NCBI RefSeq assembly: GCF_000346465.2
Contig: NC_034010.1
Coordinates: forward strand, 16,641,750-16,705,749
Reading direction: 5' to 3'
DNA from: Prunus persica
Taxonomy: Eukaryota; Streptophyta; Magnoliopsida; Rosales; Rosaceae
DNA length: 64,000 nucleotides
The notes beneath the pieces were generated by a model. The model saw only the letters and a program-made list of their open reading frames with translations. It was not told the DNA's origin and searched no databases. The position numbers and the translations under genes are program-made. Shown here one piece after another: positions 23,135 through 33,955 of this stretch (positions are counted from its first letter, which is position 1; the number at the start of each line of letters is the position of its first letter).

Positions 23135-23395
23135 TGTAACACCCCGACTCCAAATTTAATTCATATTTTAAATTATTTAAGTGAATTTACGAATTTACCC
23201 TTAGAGTAGGGGTAAATTGGTCATTTTCTTGTCCAGAAAGTGTTTGGGGCAGTAACTGGTATTTCTAAGTAGGTGGTTTTGAGACGAATTCGTAGACTCG
23301 CGGTAGGCTTGAATCGGAGTTGTAACGAAAAAGTTACTAGCAAAACATCGACAATGGCAAAACAGTAAATATTTCAAAATTTGGGTTTAAAATAA

Positions 23396-23437
<42 letters not shown>

Positions 23438-25246
23438 CTGAACCCCCTCCCCCGTTTCGATTTTCGCCGGAATTTCAGACGGCGAGAACTTCGCCGTCCG
23501 ACCTCCATTTCAGGCGCCGTTTCTTGCAAAAGCTTCCTCTCTTCCTCCTCTACCTAGTCCACCCCTTTCCTCCGATCGAAAACCCGGCGAACGGCAGTGG
23601 CAACGACGGGAAAAACAGCCGAAACTGCTGACGTCATCGGCGACGTTTTCGGCCGTCGCGAGCTGTGCCGTCACTTGGAACAGGTACTCCGACTACGCAT
23701 ACACAGCAGGTGGGACCCTCTCAAGGTCAAGCAGCGTGGGACTACTTGTGAGTAGACTTTGTTTTCAAATCTTGTGCATGGTTTTATTGATGAAAGATTT
23801 ATGCATAATGTTTTTAATGATTTATTGAATATATTATATTCATGAGTTGAATTTGATGTTTATATAGTGCTTTGGCATAGTTGGGTATTGAAAGTATATT
23901 TTATATGGATTTTGGGAAATATTATGTAAGATGTTTTAAATGGTATTTTGAATATATTATTTATGAAATTGTTGAAAGTGATATTTTTATAAGGCATTGA
24001 AAATATATTTTGGGTTTTGACAAATTTGAGTATCTTGAGTATGAATATATGGATTTTGAGAATTTCTATATATATTTGGCTGTGTGTGAGGTACTTGGGT
24101 TGTTGAGATGAGATTGTGGAAAGTGGTGAGTATAGAATGTCAGTTTGGAGTGCTATAAGCACTACCCTATGTACCTCCCCTGATTTGGAACTTGGATACG
24201 GAGACTTGAGATACTTGGAATTGTCGGTACTCGGGGCATCCTTGACGGGATGTTGCTGTAGACCCTTAATTGGGTAGTCTGCGTGCGTAGGACTGATCAC
24301 AGACGTACGGGTTTTAAGGTTATCGACGGTACGTTCTGGCTGAGAGTTGGTCCCCCAGTTGGACGGCTCGTTCCCTAGTCACATGGTGGATTGAGGACTC
24401 ATCACGAGGACTCTGCCAGGGTGACTAGTCAAACAATCCCCCAGTTGGATTGTTTCCCCGGTACAACTAGGTGATGATTATAATTATACTATATAGATAT
24501 CTCTTATATTATATATTTATATCTATTCATTCATTCTTGTTTCTCGGTGTGGATACTTCCTTGCCGGTCGTGTCAATGGGTACGTTTTCGAGAGTTTGGT
24601 TGTGGGATTTATAAGTTTTTGGATGGTGGGTTTTGTAAAAGCGTTCTTTATGGATTTTGGACTTGGCATCTAGTATTGATTTGTTTTGATATATATTATA
24701 TATATATATACTTGAGTATGACGGTTTTGAGATGCATGGGATTTCTTGCATGATTTTCTAAACGGTGGGGTTATATTACGTTGGTTTACACTGAACTGAA
24801 TTTATTTTTGTCCACTCACAATTTTCTGTTTTGCGCCCCCCAGCCAGTAGTTGACTGAGCTCCGCAGTAGAGCCAGATCGTGCGCTTCCGAGCCTTAAGT
24901 CATCGTAGGACTCTTTCTTCATGTTATTTCCTTTGTACTCTGTTTTGTTGTAATTGAAGTTCTTAGACATGCTCTGTTATCGCCCCTGTTTAGGGTTTGA
25001 ATTGTGAGGCCGGAGGCCATTTTGTTGTAAACTGTTTATTCGCTTCAAAGCATGCTGCTGGTTGGGATTATTCTGTATTTTTATGCAGGTTGAATTTTGT
25101 TGGTTTGTTCAATTCACAAGGGAGACTCTGCCAAAATTTTGGTAGTGAGTCTCGATTTCTAGTAAGTGGGCCCGGCATCGGGGTGATGTCGGAATAAAGA
25201 TGGGATTCGCCCCGATTTTGGGGAAATCTCAGGGCGGGTCCTGTCA
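23135..25246 (+). mobile_element. Solo LTR (2112 bp), gypsy-like, TSD ACATC
   Basis: Begins TGTAACACCCCGACTCC and ends GGGCGGGTCCTGTCA, with ACATC on both sides (23130-23134, 25247-25251). No internal gag-pol, so it is a solo LTR left by recombination. TGTAACACCCC starts are common in Tekay/Del-type gypsy LTRs, but the lineage is only inferred. It shares patches with the LTR at 30363-32967 (for example TTTTGCGCCCCC near 24830), in opposite orientation, and both carry a CT run at a similar place (23400-23435 here). Confidence 0.85.
23400..23435. repeat. (CT)n microsatellite
   Basis: About 18 CT units inside the solo LTR. Confidence 0.95.
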
Positions 25247-25251
25247 ACATC

Positions 25252-25713
25252 AAATAAGAGAAAATGTGAGCAATGCAAATTAGATAATGACCATGGTTAC
25301 AAACATTAACGAAATAAAAAATGATATAATAATAATAAAAAATTGTGTAGTACTCACCAATTTTACACTTCATATAACTAATAGTAAGTGTTAGTTAAAT
25401 CACTTTATCAACACATTCACAATGTTCAGTGCATGTGTTACAAAAGAAATATTTTTTTAGAACCTTTCCTATTAAGAGGAATGATAGTATACTAAACTCA
25501 CATACATTGCACACGGATGCTAGGACTTGAATCAAAGACCTTGCTTGAGAGAGTAATTACTCCAAACTACTATACTAAGTGGGTCCTTTGCAAAAAAAAA
25601 ACCATTGACCCTCACAATATATTCAATCTTAAGTAATTACCATGTCGATGATTTACCATATCTCCCTATGCATTATTGTTTATCCTTATTGCTTGTCTGT
25701 TATGTTTGAAACG
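25252..25713. other. Intergenic between solo LTR and duplicated segment
   Basis: AT-rich flank that contains a reverse-strand SINE (next entry). No gene supported. Confidence 0.5.
25452..25588 (-). mobile_element. tRNA-derived SINE
   Basis: On the minus strand it reads GGACCCACTTAGTATAGTAG (A-box region), then GATTCAAGTCCTAG (B-box), then the same TAATAGGAA(A/G)GGT body end as the element at 7811-7943. The A-rich tail appears as T's at 25451-25458. Target duplication not clear. Confidence 0.65.
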
Positions 25714-26294
25714 GAAAAGTATTGTTGTTATTCATTGTATTTAGTGATTTCAAATTTATGATACATTCATATTCGATTTTATGTACATTACACTATTTCT
25801 TTTCATAATCTATATACATTGTATTTATTTTCTTCCATAGAAGGATCTTTACCAAAAATGCCGATCACCCAATTTGAACCTACTTTATATGGCATTAAGA
25901 TGATAAAACAAGCCACACAGACAAAAAAAGAAAAATAAAACCGATAAGTTATGGCGCACATAAAAAGAATTAAAACCATTTACCACACGACAAAACCAAA
26001 TATAGATAAAGAGTAAAGCCGACCATATACACCATGTAATTATTTTCCAATTCATATATCCTTTATTTTGTTTTTATTTTTCTCCATATATCACAATATT
26101 AACTTTTATTTGTGTTTGGTAAAACAACTAACTATTTCCAGAAGTGTATTTTATACCTCTTTTGGTTTTCTCATGGGCCATATGCCCAAGAGTATTTATA
26201 TATAAGGCGGTGCAAACACACAGAGAAGCACAAGTAGGCTCTTTCTCTGAGTATAGTGATCACAAAGTAAAAAAGCAGAGTTTGGTATACAATC

Positions 26295-28879
26295 ATGTTG
26301 GGTTTGGTTTTGGGAGTTGGAAGGGAGCTTGGTTCCTCCATGTGGGTGGTCCTTTTGTGCAGCCTTGGTGCTCTTGTGGCCCTCAAATGGCTTCTGCAGA
26401 ATGCAAATTCCTGGTACTATGAAACCCCGCTGGGTGAAAAGAAGTACTCTCTCCCTCCTGGTGACTTGGGCTGGCCTTTCATTGGCAACATGTGGTCTTT
26501 TCTAAGAGCTTTCAAGTCCTCCAACCCTGAAGCCTTCCTCAACTCCATGGTTTCCAGGTTCACATCTCTCTCTCTCTCTCTCTCTCGTCTACAATTATAT
26601 GTATTTTCTTTACTTTCTCTAGGCCAGATGAATTATCTAGTAATATCAATTTACAGTATCTAGTACATTGTCGATATTCTGGTAACCATTACCCTCAATT
26701 CTTTTACAAAATAAAATGCTGGAGGCATTTTGATATGGTAATATGATGCCGTAAGGATTCGAACTTGAAACCTTTGATCTACAGGACACGGCCATTTTCC
26801 ACTAGACTAGACCCGTTGGCAGTTATACCAATGTTTTTGATGATGTGAATGGAAGAGTTTCTTTATGCTCTCCACTTTTGGTCACTTCGAGTTAGAAGTG
26901 AAACACACACTCGCACACATCTAACAAGATTGCCTTATCAATGAACAATGCAGGTTTGGTCGTACTGGAATCTACAAAACCTTCATGTTTGGGAGCCCAA
27001 GTATCATCGTTACAACGCCTGAAGCAAGTAAAAAAGTTTTGACAGATGATGAGGCATTTAAACCCGGGTGGCCTATTTCCACAGAGGAACTAATTGGAAA
27101 GAACTCATTCACTAGTATATCGTTTGAAGAACACAAACGTCTACGAAAGCTAACAGCAGCTCCAGTCAATGGTTATGAAGCATTGTCCGTGTACACGACG
27201 TATATCGAAGAGAGGGTCATATCATCTTTGGAGAAATGGTCCAAAATGGGAGAAATAGAGTTCTTAACTCAACTCAGAAAGCTTACTTTCAGGATTATCA
27301 TGTACATCTTTCTCAGCTCAGAGAGCGAGCCAGTCATGGAGGCTCTGGAGAAGGAATATACAATTCTTAACTATGGAGTTAGAGCCATGGCAATCAATCT
27401 TCCGGGATTTGCATACCATAAAGCACTTAAGGTGAGGGAATTATTGTTTTCGTAACATGGACATTAGTGTTTGCATTTTGTTTTAGCATCTAACCGAGTC
27501 ATTTTCATTTTAGGCTCGGAAAAATCTTGTCTCTGCATTTCAATCCATTGTGGACGACCGCAGAGCTCAAAGGAAGGCCGGAAACTACGTGGCAAAGAAG
27601 AAAGATATGATGGATGCTCTGCTAGATGTTGTTGATGACGATGGAAGAAAACTTACAGATGCGGAAATTATAGATGTTCTGTTAATGTATTTGAATGCGG
27701 GCCATGAATCTTCTGGCCATACAATGATGTGGGCCGCCGTTTTCCTACAAAAACACCCAAAATTTTTCCAGAAAGCTAAGGTACATGAATTTTCGTAGTT
27801 TTGGATCAAGTTCTTTTATTTTGTCAAATTTATTTTTAATATTGGGAACTTATTTACTGGTGCAATGTGACAATTCATCATACATAGTAATTTCTAGCCT
27901 TCACCTTGAGTCCATATTCAATCCACTCCGATTTAGTCCTTTAATGAATTCTGATTTGCTAAAATGTTGGGCCAATGCAGGCAGAGCAAGAAGAGATTGT
28001 AAAAAGGAGGCCACCAACACAGAAGGGCATGACGTTTAAGGAATATCGTGAAATGGAGTATCTTTCCCAGGTACATAGTGACTTCACTTCCATTTTTTCA
28101 GCCCATGCCATCATATTCCAGCTAACCCTTTTAAACTCCATAGGTGATTGATGAAACTCTTCGTGTCGTAACATTCTCCCTTACCGTTTTTCGAGAGGCA
28201 AAGAAAGATGTCAATATAAACGGTGAGTGCATGGTTCTAAATGTTTTGCTTTAGAGGAAACAGAATTTGTGTATTTGTTCAATTTATCTGTTTTGATGTG
28301 GAACCACCTTAAAAAATTTACTTAATGGCTTTGATTTCAGGTTATAGTGTTCCTAAGGGCTGGAAAGTTTTGGTCTGGTTCAGGAGCATTCACTATGATT
28401 CTGAAATATATCCAAATCCATTGGAATTCAACCCTGATCGATGGGATGTAAGTTCAGAAGCACTTTTGATGTACTGATAATTATGGCAAACAGTAATTTA
28501 TATCTTAGATCTGACTTGTTTAACTGCTCTCTGCTGGCTCAGAACTACACGCCCAAACCATTAACTTTTCTTCCCTTTGGAGCTGGAAGCCGGCTGTGCC
28601 CCGGAAATGATCTTGCTAAGCTGGAAATCGCTATCTTCCTTCACCATTTCCTCCTTAACTATAAGTGAGTCATCTTGCAACCAAATTCCTCTCCATGACT
28701 AAAACTACAATTTATTTATTTGTTTTATTTTTATTTTTTCTGTATGTTCTTCTAATGTTTCTGTAATTTGGTGATGCAGGATGGAACCTACAAATCCGGA
28801 CGGCCCATTGATGTACTTGCCACACACTAGACCAAAAGACAATTGCTTGGCAAGAATCAAGAAATGTGGATCTGCATAG
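26295..28879 (+). CDS. KAO: ent-Kaurenoic acid oxidase (CYP88A), intact
   Basis: An eight-exon P450 gene: 26295-26557, 26954-27431, 27514-27780, 27981-28070, 28144-28222, 28341-28447, 28543-28664 and 28780-28879; all introns are GT-AG and the joined frame gives 501 residues. KAO oxidises ent-kaurenoic acid in three steps to GA12 in gibberellin synthesis, at the ER. The N-terminal anchor is about 16-34, with the hinge LPPGDLGWP near 53-61. The I-helix motif AGHESS is 309-314, the K-helix ExxR pair E370/R373, and the heme loop [13 protein letters not shown] has its ligand Cys447. NYGVRAMA and MYLPHTRP(K)DNCLARI are further CYP88 signatures. CYP88 members can also act on triterpenes, so the substrate is inferred from closeness to KAO. 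A nearly identical broken copy lies 30 kb downstream. Confidence 0.95.
26728..26820 (-). mobile_element. SINE-like insertion in KAO intron 1
   Basis: The minus strand reads CCAACGGGTCTAGTCTAGTGG (A-box region), followed by GGTTTCAAGTTCGAATCC (B-box), a tRNA-derived SINE head. The same sequence is in intron 1 of the second copy (56791-56883), so it predates the duplication or was homogenised. Confidence 0.6.
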
Positions 28880-29364
28880 ATATGAGAGGAGAAGTGAAGA
28901 AGGAAACACAGTCAAAAGGTTATGAAAACACAGAGTTTCTGTCTGCCTCATATATTAGGTTTTAGGTTCTATGTTTTTTGGTTGGCAAGTTTTGAACTTG
29001 GATCTTCCCATCTTGCAAACCAAGCTATAAGTGCTGGTGATTGTGCATTTGCAAGCCTGTTTTATATATAACCATGTTGGTTTATCTAAATAAAATTGTT
29101 GGAAATTAAACCAGCATCTACTGTTGTTCATGGTTTTGTCCTTTTAGTTTTTTGAGTTGTCTTGTATGCTTTTGCCCTTTAGTATTTGTTGCTGTGCAGA
29201 AACGGCCGTGTTTTACTTATTTTCTGTAACTAATAAACAGTTTTTGAGTCCAAAGTCCATAATTTGTGTTCCGTAAGGCTCATTTTTCAAAAAACTATCT
29301 AAAAAACAACTATAAAAAAACTCCATTTTTAAAAACACAAAAGTGAAGGTTTAAGAGTTTTTTT
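28880..29364 (+). other. KAO 3' flank
   Basis: 3' untranslated and downstream sequence, including AATAAA-type motifs (near 29090). It is closely matched in copy 2. Confidence 0.5.
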
Positions 29365-29509
29365 GCTAACGGGGTTTAGCCCAGTGAAAGAGGGCTTTGA
29401 CTTGCAGACAAGAGGTCTCAGGTTTGAATCCCCACGGCATCATAGTTATGTGTGTTTGTGAGAAATCTCCCTCTTCTGTAGTTTAGACTAGGGCTTGTAC
29501 TAAAAAAAA
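29365..29509 (+). mobile_element. tRNA-derived SINE with 12-bp TSD
   Basis: Starts GCTAACGGGGTTTAGCCCAG (A-box region), has B-box GGTTTGAATCCCC and ends in a TA9 tail. The 12-mer AAGAGTTTTTTT flanks it on both sides (29353-29364 and 29510-29521). Copy 2 has the same insertion at 59434-59577. Confidence 0.88.
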
Positions 29510-29543
29510 AAGAGTTTTTTTCTTCTCAAAAAGCCCACCATGC

Positions 29544-29546
<3 letters not shown>

Positions 29547-29593
<47 letters not shown>
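29547..29593. repeat. (CT)n microsatellite
   Basis: Uninterrupted CT run; the copy-2 counterpart at 59614-59665 is a few units longer. Confidence 0.95.
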
Positions 29594-29595
<2 letters not shown>

Positions 29596-29730
29596 CTTGA
29601 CCCAGTCATCTCTTCCAATTCTGACTCGGACTTGGACAATGACGACGTTTCACACCTACTAGTCAACTCGAAGCTGGACCCGACCCAGACCCACTCCCAG
29701 AACTCACCCTCCTAGATACTTTGATCCTTG

Positions 29731-30059
29731 TGTTGGATAAAACTGAAACTCTAAGACTTGATTAAACGTTGAACACAAAAGCTATAGCTGAAAGTTTCAA
29801 ACTTGATTAATTGAATTGAATAAAAGAGTACAATTTAAATAGGGAAACTAAAGCTACTGTTGTAAGTAACATGATCGTCATTTAGCAGATTTTGTGGAGC
29901 CACAATCCACGATTGAAAGCATGAAAAATAAACATGGTTATCCACACTAACCATGACTCCTACAAACTAGGGATTCCCTATAGTCTAGGTATCATTGATC
30001 TCCTAACTATAGGCAACAACTATTATTAAAAATAAATAACTTAAAAACAAATCTTAACA
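29731..30059 (-). repeat. Copia 3' LTR (329 bp)
   Basis: On the minus strand it starts TGTTAAGATTTG and ends TTATCCAACA, directly preceded by the polypurine tract AAGGGATGG (30060-30068, minus). The 3' end matches the partial LTR at 54418-54577. The counterpart in copy 2 is 59803-60130. Confidence 0.8.
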
Positions 30060-30128
30060 CCATCCCTTAAACTGATTTACGCAGAAAACAGTTTAAGATT
30101 TAAACTTCATCTATAGTCCAGTGCTGAT

Positions 30129-30245
30129 TGACAGGACCCGATCCAAATTCTGCTTTGGAATCCGAGTCAGACCCTGTGCGTGTCCGACACTTGACGAATG
30201 TCGGGCACAAATGACCTATATGAATTTTAGGTTTGGGTCATTACA
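30129..30245 (-). mobile_element. 117-bp deletion form of the 2605-bp LTR, TSD CTGAT
   Basis: It begins TGACAGGACCCGATCC and ends GGGTTTGGGTCATTACA-like (AGGTTTGGGTCATTACA), with CTGAT on both sides (30124-30128, 30246-30250). Its first 90 bp match the left end of the neighbouring 2605-bp LTR, and its last 26 bp match that LTR's right end; the middle is missing. Copy 2 has the uninterrupted site near 60197, so it inserted after the duplication. Confidence 0.88.
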
Positions 30246-30250
30246 CTGAT

Positions 30251-30358
30251 ACCCTTCCTTGAACAACGACATGTGAAGAGCAAACTCCAAGTGTGCTTTT
30301 GAGGTTCTTGAACACTGGTTGTTTGAGAGGATTAGTTAGGATATTAGCATCTTGGTCT
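30251..30358 (-). pseudogene. Copia RNase H C-terminus fragment
   Basis: The minus strand encodes the end of the copia RNase H region (KDQDANILTNPLKQPVF, then LGVCSS), continuing from the fragment at 32973 across the inserted LTR. Counterpart in copy 2 is uninterrupted (about 60190-60320). Confidence 0.8.
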
Positions 30359-30362
30359 TTAC

Positions 30363-32641
30363 TGACAGGACCCAATCCAAATTCCACTTTGGAATCCGAG
30401 CCAGACCCTGTGCGTGTCCGACACCTGGCGAATGTCGGGCACAAATGACCTATTTGCCCTTCTATATAAAACATGATAAAAATAACAAGGTTGACTTCTA
30501 CTGAAAAACCGGCAGAGTTTCCCTTGTAACTGGCTCAATACCAAAACATTTACACCTGTCAAAACAAGTATATATATACAACCAACTGCCAGCATACATA
30601 TATATACACATGCCAAGAGTTCAAAGCTCAGTCTAGGGCAAAACATCAGAGCGACTATGAAGAATTTACAAAAGAGTAAATCTTTATACAAAATACAAAT
30701 CCTACATCAAAAGAAAGGTGCGGAAGATGGGAAGTGGCCCGGTGGTGGATTCTTGTGCACGTCTACGTCTACTGCCTGGGGGCGCAAAACAACAAAAAGG
30801 GTGAGTGGACCCAAAAACAAAATTTAGAAAATACCATATGAACATACTAACCCCACTGTAAAAACAGTTATACAAACTAGCTTATTTTCTTTATTTCTGA
30901 AATCAATGCATGTATATAACTATACATTTGAAAACAGTTGAAAACTATCACCTAGGTGCACCCCTATTTCCGTCAAATCCTTATATTCGTCAATTTCTTG
31001 CATCACCATGGGTGACACATACTCGCAGGTCTCAGTGACACGAGGTCAGTCTGAGCCGCAACTCGCAGGATTTAGGGGACCGTAGTCCACCTTTATCCGC
31101 ATTACTGGCTCCACACGAGTTCGAGTACCAAGGAACTCGTGGGGCAACTGTCAAGCATGCTGACTAAACCGAAGGCAACAAATATAATCCGAAGGCAACA
31201 TTTAATAACTGGGTACAAGGTGATTGAAGAAAATATAAAGTTTCTGAAGCAAAACTGTTGAATAATTCACTTTCTGTAATCTTTTAAATTCTGCTGCCAT
31301 TTATCTGTTAATTAACGAGAATATCTGTTCCTATAAGCTTTAAAGAAATATCACTCGGCAACATGCAACATAACATATTTTACAAAATAAAACAGCTTAT
31401 AACTGAAACTAAACTGCTTAAATTCATTTATTAAAACAAAGAGTCCACTCACTGATAGTCTAAGCTCGCTAGACCTCTTGAAGGTCCCTCATGCGGGTCA
31501 ACTGGTGCCCGGGTGCCTGATTCAATGACCATAATATTCTATTAATACAAGATAGTATTAAATTAAAAACCCTACCCCGGCTCCTAAAAGTACGTGCATC
31601 AATTTAAAGTGATCCCTAGGCCCATAAAAGCTTTCCTTCCACGTGGGATAGTTTAGCGGTATCTTGGGACTCAAAAAGCGCTAAAGTCCAAAAAGTCAAT
31701 CCGGAACCCCACGGGTCCATGACCTCACAATATGATCCGGATGCCACTAGAAGGTGCAATATATCTAGGACACATGTCCCGAGGGCATTGGTGTCAATCA
31801 GATGGTCGAATTAATCACGATCGTGTAATCGCATAATTTCTAAACCCTAGCCCTAGGGTTCGCGTTTTCGGTGTATCCGGGACTCCGATTCTAGATCGGT
31901 CTAATCCTACACGTTTCTAAAATTATCTCGAATAACATATCTAAAATTGATTACGATCCAACGGCTCAACAGTATTGAACCCGATAATCGCACAATATGA
32001 AAAATCCGTTCGAGGCTCAAACGGTATCCAAATTGAGATCCGTGAATTCCTATGCGCTTGTGACGACCTAAGGATCACATCAGAACACAGTGTCATGGTA
32101 CCACCCTCGCCCACGCACCGCCGCACGCGCCGGCAGCAATGGGTGTCCAAAGCGATTACACATCGCCGGAAAATCTCAAAACCAAGGCTCCAAAATCCTA
32201 CCCTAGGTATAACACCATATTTGGAACCACTTTTGTTCTTGGACTAACCCCAAAAACTGACCGGAAGTGGCCGAACACGGAGGCCGAAAACCAGCTGGAA
32301 CTTCAAGTTCAAAAATCCAATAGCTACACTGAGAACTGATTAATTCCTACCCAACAGGCAGCTAGAACAGCTCGAGAGGTTCAAAATCCATACCTGGCTC
32401 GACTGAAACGGTGGCCGGAGGAGGAAGATCGGCGGCTGTGAAGATCGGGCGACGTCAGCCGCTTCTTCTCCAAATTCCGGCGAAACCACGGCGGCTGGAG
32501 GCAGGAGCTGGCTGGGGTTGGAAGAGGACGTTGTCCCGGTTAGTTTGGTACCGACCCCGTCCACAGGCGTGGCCGGTGGCTAGAGTTGCGAAGGAGAGAA
32601 GGAGGACGGCGCGGGAGAGGGTTGCGGGAAGGAGAGAGAGA

Positions 32642-32695
<54 letters not shown>

Positions 32696-32967
32696 TGAGG
32701 TTTTTATAAAAATTCTGGTTTTCCAATTTACCGTTTTGCCCATCGTGATGTTTTAATCGTATTTTCTTCGTTAAAACTCCGATTCGAGTCCACTTCGTGT
32801 CTATGAACTCGTGTCATTGTGCTCTATGCAACGGCGTATGTGGAATTGTCAAATTCCTTTTCGGTCAAAACGTCAACTTTGAGTTCATAATTTATTGCAA
32901 GGGCAAAATTGTCTTTCCGCATAAGAAATTACTAATTAAATATGAATTTTAGGTTTGGGTCATTACA
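30363..32967 (-). mobile_element. Solo LTR (2605 bp), TSD TTTAC
   Basis: On the minus strand it runs TGTAATGACCC...GGGTCCTGTCA and is flanked by TTTAC (30358-30362, 32968-32972). It cuts the copia RNase H frame; copy 2 keeps the joined target (TTGGTCTTTACACTTGC near 60303). It is related to 23135-25246 through end sequences and the CGCCCCCAG(G/C)CAGTAG patch. No gag or pol inside; open frames around 30359-30691 and 31941-32700 are LTR sequence, some over a GA microsatellite (32645-32691). Confidence 0.9.
32645..32691. repeat. (GA)n microsatellite
   Basis: About 23 GA units inside the solo LTR; equivalent in position to the CT run of the related LTR at 23400-23435. Confidence 0.93.
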
Positions 32968-32972
32968 TTTAC

Positions 32973-33955
32973 ACTTGCAAAACTCTGACAATCACATCAT
33001 CTTTGCAGAGATCACGTCAGAAGTGATAATGAACATCTATATGTTTGCTTCTCCCATGCATAAATGGATTCTTTGAAAGCTTTATGGCAGAAACATTGTC
33101 CCAAAATATTATTGTTGGACCTTACTGCTGATGACCAAGAACTTCAAGCATTCTTCTAAGCCAAATGGCTTGGCAAGAACACAAAGCAGCTGCGACAAAC
33201 TCAGCTTCAGTTGTGGATAATGTCACTTTGCTTCTTCTTTGAGGACCACGAAACAACACCTAAACTCATTAAAAACACATGCCTAGAAGTGCTTTCTCGA
33301 TCATCAATATCCTTTTCATAATCAATGTGAGTGAAGCCAAAGAAAATTGCTTTTTCACCCCTGTTGTAAAGAACACCAAAATCAGATGTTCCTTTTAATT
33401 CTCAAAAGATTCTCTTAACTGCCTTGAGATGCATCCCAGTAGGATTCTCCATGTAACAACTTATCAAACTAACATCATGCATGATGTCTGGCCTTGTTGA
33501 AGTAAGTACATTAGACTTCCAATAATTTGCTTGAAGTATTGTCAATTCTCTCACCATCGGGATCTCTTGTCAACTTCAAACGAATTTCAGTTAGTGTTCC
33601 AACTGGATTGCAAGTCATCATCTAAAACCTTTCAAGCACTTCAAGAACATATTTCTTTTGAAAATAAAGTTTCCAGCAGCTGATTGCACTACTTCCATGC
33701 CAAGAAAGTAGTGCATTAGTCCCAAATCAGTCATATCGAACTCATTCATCATAGACTTCTTAAACTCATCAAACATATCACCATAATTTCCAGTGTAAAT
33801 CAAGTCATCAATATAAAGATACAGGATGAGCATTTTACCTTCATCACCAACCTTAACATACAAAGTATGTTCATATGGACACTTTTGGAAGCCATGTTTG
33901 GCAAAATATGCATCTATGCGGCTGTACCAAGCTCATGCTGCTTGTTTCAACCTAT
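32973..33955 (-). pseudogene. Copia reverse transcriptase / RNase H remnant
   Basis: Reading leftward on the minus strand: a LKQAA-AWYSRIDAYFAKHGF patch, then LYIDDLIYTG (RT active-site YxDD region, 33618-33863), YFLGMEV, and an RNase H part with TLSTTEAEFVAAALC and MHGRSKHIDVHYHF. These are copia pol landmarks. Several stops and frameshifts make it non-functional. The RT is cut at about 33955 by the plus-strand copia fragment and the RNase H at 32968 by the solo LTR. Confidence 0.85.

Noticed and set aside
29365..29509. tRNA gene
   Set aside because: It has A and B boxes but also an A-tail and a 12-bp target duplication: a SINE. The same reasoning applies to 7811-7943, 25452-25588 and 26728-26820.
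30359..32743. Protein-coding genes in the 2605-bp insertion
   Set aside because: TG...CA ends, 5-bp duplication and no domain; the frames are LTR sequence and a GA repeat.
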